Below, piece by piece: positions 6,670 through 9,422 of a stretch of 9,422 nt of DNA. The notes below the pieces were generated by a model, which ran no database searches, was not told the DNA's origin, and worked only from the letters and a program-made list of their open reading frames with translations. A program made the position numbers and the translations under genes. Every line of letters starts with the position of its first letter. Within the stretch, counting starts at the first letter, position 1. This stretch comes from an uncultured Porphyromonadaceae bacterium. GTDB taxonomy: Bacteria; Bacteroidota; Bacteroidia; Bacteroidales; Muribaculaceae. The DNA is taken from contig URZG01000066.1 of assembly GCA_900552325.1 (NCBI GenBank), positions 1 to 9,422 on the forward strand. The letters are read 5' to 3'.

Positions 6670-7707
6670 ATGACCTTTGCATATCCTAAACTACTATATC
6701 TCCTTATCCTGGTGCCGGTGTTGCTGGCGCTATGGATCATAGGCCGTATTTCCCGGCGGAGAAAGCTGCGTAAATTCGGTAATTTGGCGAATTTCTCCGA
6801 GCTTATGCCTGAGGTTTCAAAATATATGCCTGCGGTGAAAATCACAGTGGAACTTCTTGCCCTGGCAATGCTGATAGTGGCAGCCGCCCGCCCGCGTGCA
6901 GGCGAGAAGGAGGAAACCGAGAACACCAGGGGGATAGAAGTGATGATTGCTTTTGATGTGTCACGTTCGATGCTGGCTTCATCTACTGATGATCCCGGCG
7001 GTGTATCGCGTCTGGAACGAGCCAAGTTTATTCTGAACCGGATGATCGACAAGCTATCCAACGACCGTGTCGGACTTATTGTTTTCGCCGGCGAGGCCTA
7101 TACCCAGTTGCCTATAACAACCGATTTCGTTTCGGCCCGCATCTACCTTGACGAGATCTCTACCGAGATGGTAGGCACACAGGGCACCTCCATCGGTACG
7201 GCTATAAACATGGCCATAAACTCCTTCACCCCCGATAGCGATGTCAATAAGGCTATTGTTGTGATAACCGACGGCGAGAATCATGAAGGAGATGCTATTG
7301 AGATGGCAAAATATGCAAAAAGTCTCGGCATCGAAGTCGATGTAATCGGCATAGGTTCCGCAAAGGGCGCTCCGATCCCCCTGCACAAGAATTCGGGAGA
7401 TTTCCTGAAAGATGCTTCGGGAGCCCCCGTCACTACATATCTCAACGAGAAAGAAGCCAAGGAGATTGCCTCTGCAGGCGGGGGTGTTTATATCCACGGC
7501 TCGGGCAGCAAGGCCGTCAGCGAACTTGTCGATAACCTCGACAAGATAAAAAAATCCGATCTCAGGCATGTCACTTATAAGGCCAGCGCGGAGCAGTTCC
7601 CTGTATTCGCCTGGATCGCTTTCGGATTGCTTTTCCTGGATGTGTTTATATTGCCGCGCAAAATACGCTGGCTTACAAAGTACAATTTCTTTACCAAGAA
7701 CAAATGA
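6670..7707 (+). CDS. batB: BatB: membrane-anchored von Willebrand factor A domain protein, 345 aa
   Basis: Same layout as BatA: two N-terminal helices (about 5–24 and 56–73), a vWA domain (about 88–290) and a C-terminal helix (about 309–328). MIDAS residues are present: DVSRS (D96, S98, S100), T173 in GTQGTSIG and D201 in VITDGENHEG. A short insertion, SSTDDPGGVSR, follows the first MIDAS loop and is absent from BatA. The inter-helix loop GRISRRRKLRK and the C-terminal tail (PRKIRW) are strongly basic, again putting the vWA domain outside the cytoplasm. The frame extends 9 nt upstream to a TTG at 6661; the ATG at 6670 is preferred as the ordinary codon and because it directly precedes the hydrophobic segment. 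The stop overlaps the batC start by 4 nt (ATGA at 7704–7707), indicating coupled translation. Confidence 0.93.
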   Translation: MTFAYPKLLYLLILVPVLLALWIIGRISRRRKLRKFGNLANFSELMPEVSKYMPAVKITVELLALAMLIVAAARPRAGEKEETENTRGIEVMIAFDVSRSMLASSTDDPGGVSRLERAKFILNRMIDKLSNDRVGLIVFAGEAYTQLPITTDFVSARIYLDEISTEMVGTQGTSIGTAINMAINSFTPDSDVNKAIVVITDGENHEGDAIEMAKYAKSLGIEVDVIGIGSAKGAPIPLHKNSGDFLKDASGAPVTTYLNEKEAKEIASAGGGVYIHGSGSKAVSELVDNLDKIKKSDLRHVTYKASAEQFPVFAWIAFGLLFLDVFILPRKIRWLTKYNFFTKNK

Positions 7708-8528
7708 AAAGGTTTATCAAAATAGCGACCCTTGGCGGATTTGCGGCGATAATTCTCTTTTCTACGGTCTCATGTTCAAAAGAGAGTGCGCGTGAGGCTC
7801 CCGTTGTGGAATCCACCAAAAAGGAGCGGAACTTCATGAATGAAGGCACCGCCCTCTACAGCAAGCAACGTTATGCCGAAGCCGAGGTAAGCTATAACAA
7901 GGCGTTGGGTGAGAACCCTGACAATAAGGTTGCGAAATTCAATCTGGCGTCTGCATATATAAAGCAGCGTGGCGAGGATGCCGACAGCAAGGGCGACTCC
8001 CTGATGTCGCGTGCCAACGGCATGCTTGCCGAATTATCCGCCGCCTCCGAGCCGGAGATAGCCCATGCGGCTTTCTATGACCGAGGCAACCTATCTTACA
8101 AAGGGGAGGATTACGCATCGGCTGTAGAGCACTTCAAGAACGCTTTGAGACGAGATCCTGCCGACAATGCCGCCAGGGAGAACCTGCGTCTTGCCCAGTT
8201 GAAACTGCAGCAACAGCAGCAGAATCAAGATAAAAACCAGGATAAGAATCAGGATCAACAGGACCAGAATAAAGATCAGCAGCAGGACAAAAAAGACCAG
8301 CAGCAGGATCAGAATCAAAACAAGGATCAGCAGGATCAACAGAATCAGGACAAGAAAGATCTGCCTCAGAAACCGCAGCAGCAGAATGGCGGTCTCAGCG
8401 ATGCCAATGCCCAGCAGATTCTAAAGGCTATGGAGGATAAGGAAAACGCAACCCGGCAGAAGCTGGAGAAGATGAAGCAGGGGAAAGCGGCTCAGTCCTC
8501 CCGACGGCAGCCTGAAAAACCCTGGTAA
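7704..8528 (+). CDS. batC: BatC: TPR-repeat probable lipoprotein with Gln/Asp/Asn/Lys-rich tail, 274 aa
   Basis: The N-terminus has MKRFIK, a hydrophobic core and TVSC at 21–24, a loose lipobox with C24 as the likely lipidated residue, so the protein is probably membrane-attached and periplasmic. Two TPR-like motifs are visible: about 43–76 (NEGTALYSKQRYAEAEVSYNKAL, continuing) and about 121–160 (FYDRGNLSYKGEDYASAVEHF). TPRs are protein-binding helical repeats, so a scaffold role among the Bat proteins is likely. Residues ~169–227 are almost wholly Q, D, N and K in irregular repeats such as QDKNQDKNQDQQDQ. After that comes a short conserved tail (DANAQQILKAMEDKE, ending EKPW) like other BatC proteins, so the gene is not truncated. 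The start overlaps batB. BatC is the usual neighbour of BatB and BatD, which supports the name. Confidence 0.9.
   Translation: MKRFIKIATLGGFAAIILFSTVSCSKESAREAPVVESTKKERNFMNEGTALYSKQRYAEAEVSYNKALGENPDNKVAKFNLASAYIKQRGEDADSKGDSLMSRANGMLAELSAASEPEIAHAAFYDRGNLSYKGEDYASAVEHFKNALRRDPADNAARENLRLAQLKLQQQQQNQDKNQDKNQDQQDQNKDQQQDKKDQQQDQNQNKDQQDQQNQDKKDLPQKPQQQNGGLSDANAQQILKAMEDKENATRQKLEKMKQGKAAQSSRRQPEKPW
8208..8384 (+). repeat. Imperfect cag/gat/aat/aag codon repeats in batC (low complexity)
   Basis: This stretch encodes residues ~169–227 of BatC and consists of short, imperfect repeats built from CAG, CAA, GAT, GAC, AAT, AAC, AAG and AAA codons. It is purine-rich on the coding strand. Mixed synonymous codons suggest old expansion rather than a fresh uniform repeat. 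Length variation between strains is plausible. The antisense strand carries an artefactual Leu/Ile/Val-rich open frame here. Confidence 0.85.
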
Positions 8529-8556
8529 AGCCGCGCTATTACGACCGGTTACCGCT

Positions 8557-8581
8557 GCCGGGATACCGGCGACTGATTTTT
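8557..8581 (+). terminator. Possible weak hairpin with T-run between batC and batD
   Basis: GCCGG (8557–8561) and CCGGC (8566–8570) can form a 5-bp GC stem with a GATA loop. A T5 run lies at 8577–8581, 6 nt after the stem. The stem is short and the T-run is displaced, so this is at best a partial attenuator or mRNA-processing element inside an operon. An alternative pairing (CCGGT at 8545–8549 with ACCGG at 8565–8569) competes with it. Confidence 0.25.
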
Positions 8582-8611
8582 GAGAGAAGAGAGGAAAGAA
8601 GTCAATTTCTG

Positions 8612-9422
8612 ATGAAAAAGATTTTATTAGTCATATTACTGATAGCTGTCTGCCTGCCGGCATGGTGTCAGGCGGCTTTCGAGGTGGTCCCGCCGCGCAA
8701 CGTGATCGCCGGGAATAAGTTCATGGTGAAGTTCAAGGTCGTAAACGGCGAATCCGGGGCTCCCCAGGCGCCGTCGATCAACGGCTGTAAGCTCCTCTCG
8801 CCGACGCCGGGCAAGAGCACCATGCAAAGTTTCCAGATGATCAACGGACAGTCTTCGTCAAGTACGTCCGTTGAATACACTTTTGTGTATCGCGCGGAAA
8901 AAGAGGGTACATTCACTATTCCGGCGGTGGCGCTTGTTGTCGACGGCAAGAGGATGTCTACCCGAGCCACCCAGTTCAAAGTCCTCCCTGCAGATAAAGG
9001 AACCTCACAGTCGCAGGCTGCGCAGCAGGGGTGGGGGGGGTATGATCCTGTACCGGATCATGTGTTCGTAGATGATATTTCCTCTCAGACCTCGGACAAG
9101 AAGATCGGCAAGGATGATATCTTCGTAAGGATAATCCTCAACAAGCAGCATGTTTACGAGCAGGAAGCGGTGGAGTGTACGATCAAGCTCTACACGAAAT
9201 ATCAGAGTATCGTTTCCTTTATGGCCTCCGCTCCTCCTACGTTTGACGGATTCCTGATCGATGAAATTGACGTTCAGGGGCAACTTAATACGGTGGAGCA
9301 GTACAATGGTCAGAATTACCTTACAGCTGTTCTCAAAAAATGCATCATTTTCCCTCAGAAGTCAGGGAAACTCACGATCAGCTCCGGTAAATACGACCTT
9401 ACCGTTCAGCAGATCGAACGTG
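8612..9422 (+). CDS. batD: BatD (oxygen-tolerance family) N-terminal part, 3' partial
   Basis: The ATG at 8612 opens a frame that runs without a stop to the window end (270 residues visible). It starts with a signal peptide: MKKILL, hydrophobic core, likely cleavage near WCQAA. The mature part is beta-rich and matches BatD: an N-terminal segment (EVVPPRNVIAGNKF, a conserved family opening), YTFVYRAEKEGTFTIPAVAL, then a second unit beginning near VFVDDISS with DIFVRIILNKQHVYEQEAV and FDGFLIDEID. BatD proteins are periplasmic beta-sandwich proteins that usually end with a transmembrane helix, beyond this window. A Gly/Trp turn at about residue 140 is encoded by a G8 run. The gene starts 83 nt after batC, the largest gap in the operon. 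Confidence 0.9.
   Translation, partial: MKKILLVILLIAVCLPAWCQAAFEVVPPRNVIAGNKFMVKFKVVNGESGAPQAPSINGCKLLSPTPGKSTMQSFQMINGQSSSSTSVEYTFVYRAEKEGTFTIPAVALVVDGKRMSTRATQFKVLPADKGTSQSQAAQQGWGGYDPVPDHVFVDDISSQTSDKKIGKDDIFVRIILNKQHVYEQEAVECTIKLYTKYQSIVSFMASAPPTFDGFLIDEIDVQGQLNTVEQYNGQNYLTAVLKKCIIFPQKSGKLTISSGKYDLTVQQIER
9033..9040 (+). repeat. G8 homopolymer inside batD
   Basis: Eight consecutive G, preceded by GGGGT, encode part of Gln-Gly-Trp-Gly-Gly-Tyr. The frame as given is correct on both sides, since BatD-like sequence continues before and after it. Such runs can slip in replication or be miscalled in sequencing. Confidence 0.8.

Noticed and set aside
8091..8339. Antisense open frame rich in Leu/Ile/Val, resembling a membrane protein
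   Set aside because: It is the mirror of the CAG/GAT/AAT codon repeats of batC; hydrophobicity is a by-product of reverse-complemented Gln/Asp/Asn codons.
8871..9071. Plus-strand open frame in another frame inside batD
   Set aside because: The batD frame is continuous with family motifs on both sides; this frame encodes a basic, Arg/Ser-rich product with no recognisable domain.

Overview
The window looks like a chromosomal segment of a Bacteroidales bacterium, quite possibly Muribaculaceae-like. Three things suggest this: the arrangement moxR – DUF58 – membrane protein – batA – batB – batC – batD, a perfect Bacteroidetes-type -7 promoter box (TAnnTTTG) ahead of moxR, and a Por-type (type IX secretion) C-terminal tail on the first gene. 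The family level is an inference and could not be tested here. All nine genes are on the plus strand and closely packed. No RNA genes, mobile elements or CRISPR arrays were seen.

Left part (1–2538): the 3' end of a secreted protein of unknown function with a T9SS-like sorting tail. It is followed after 2 nt by a small HU-family protein of 90 aa, and after 23 nt by a 417-aa protein. The 417-aa protein joins an HU-like N-terminal domain, a long acidic disordered linker, a basic stop cluster, one transmembrane helix and a C-terminal LysM domain. It would place a nucleoid-protein fold in the cytoplasm and a peptidoglycan-binding fold in the periplasm, and it is the most unusual protein in the window.

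Junction (2539–2689): a 9-bp perfect inverted repeat overlaps the stop codon of the LysM gene. It is followed by the putative promoter of the next operon.

Right part (2690–9422, continuing past the window): the Bat operon. It comprises a MoxR AAA+ ATPase, a DUF58 protein with a vWA-like MIDAS motif, a single-pass protein with a BatD-like periplasmic domain and a conserved cytoplasmic tail, two paralogous membrane-anchored vWA proteins (BatA, BatB), a TPR protein with a very Gln/Asp/Asn/Lys-rich tail (BatC), and the start of BatD, open to the window edge. Overlapping start/stop codons (5638–5641 and 7704–7707) support co-transcription and translational coupling.

Charge distribution around the membrane helices suggests that MoxR and DUF58 act in the cytoplasm while the vWA domains of BatA and BatB face the periplasm. 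The single-pass protein upstream of batA is then the natural connector across the membrane. Bat operons were first linked to aerotolerance in Bacteroides; the molecular function remains poorly defined.
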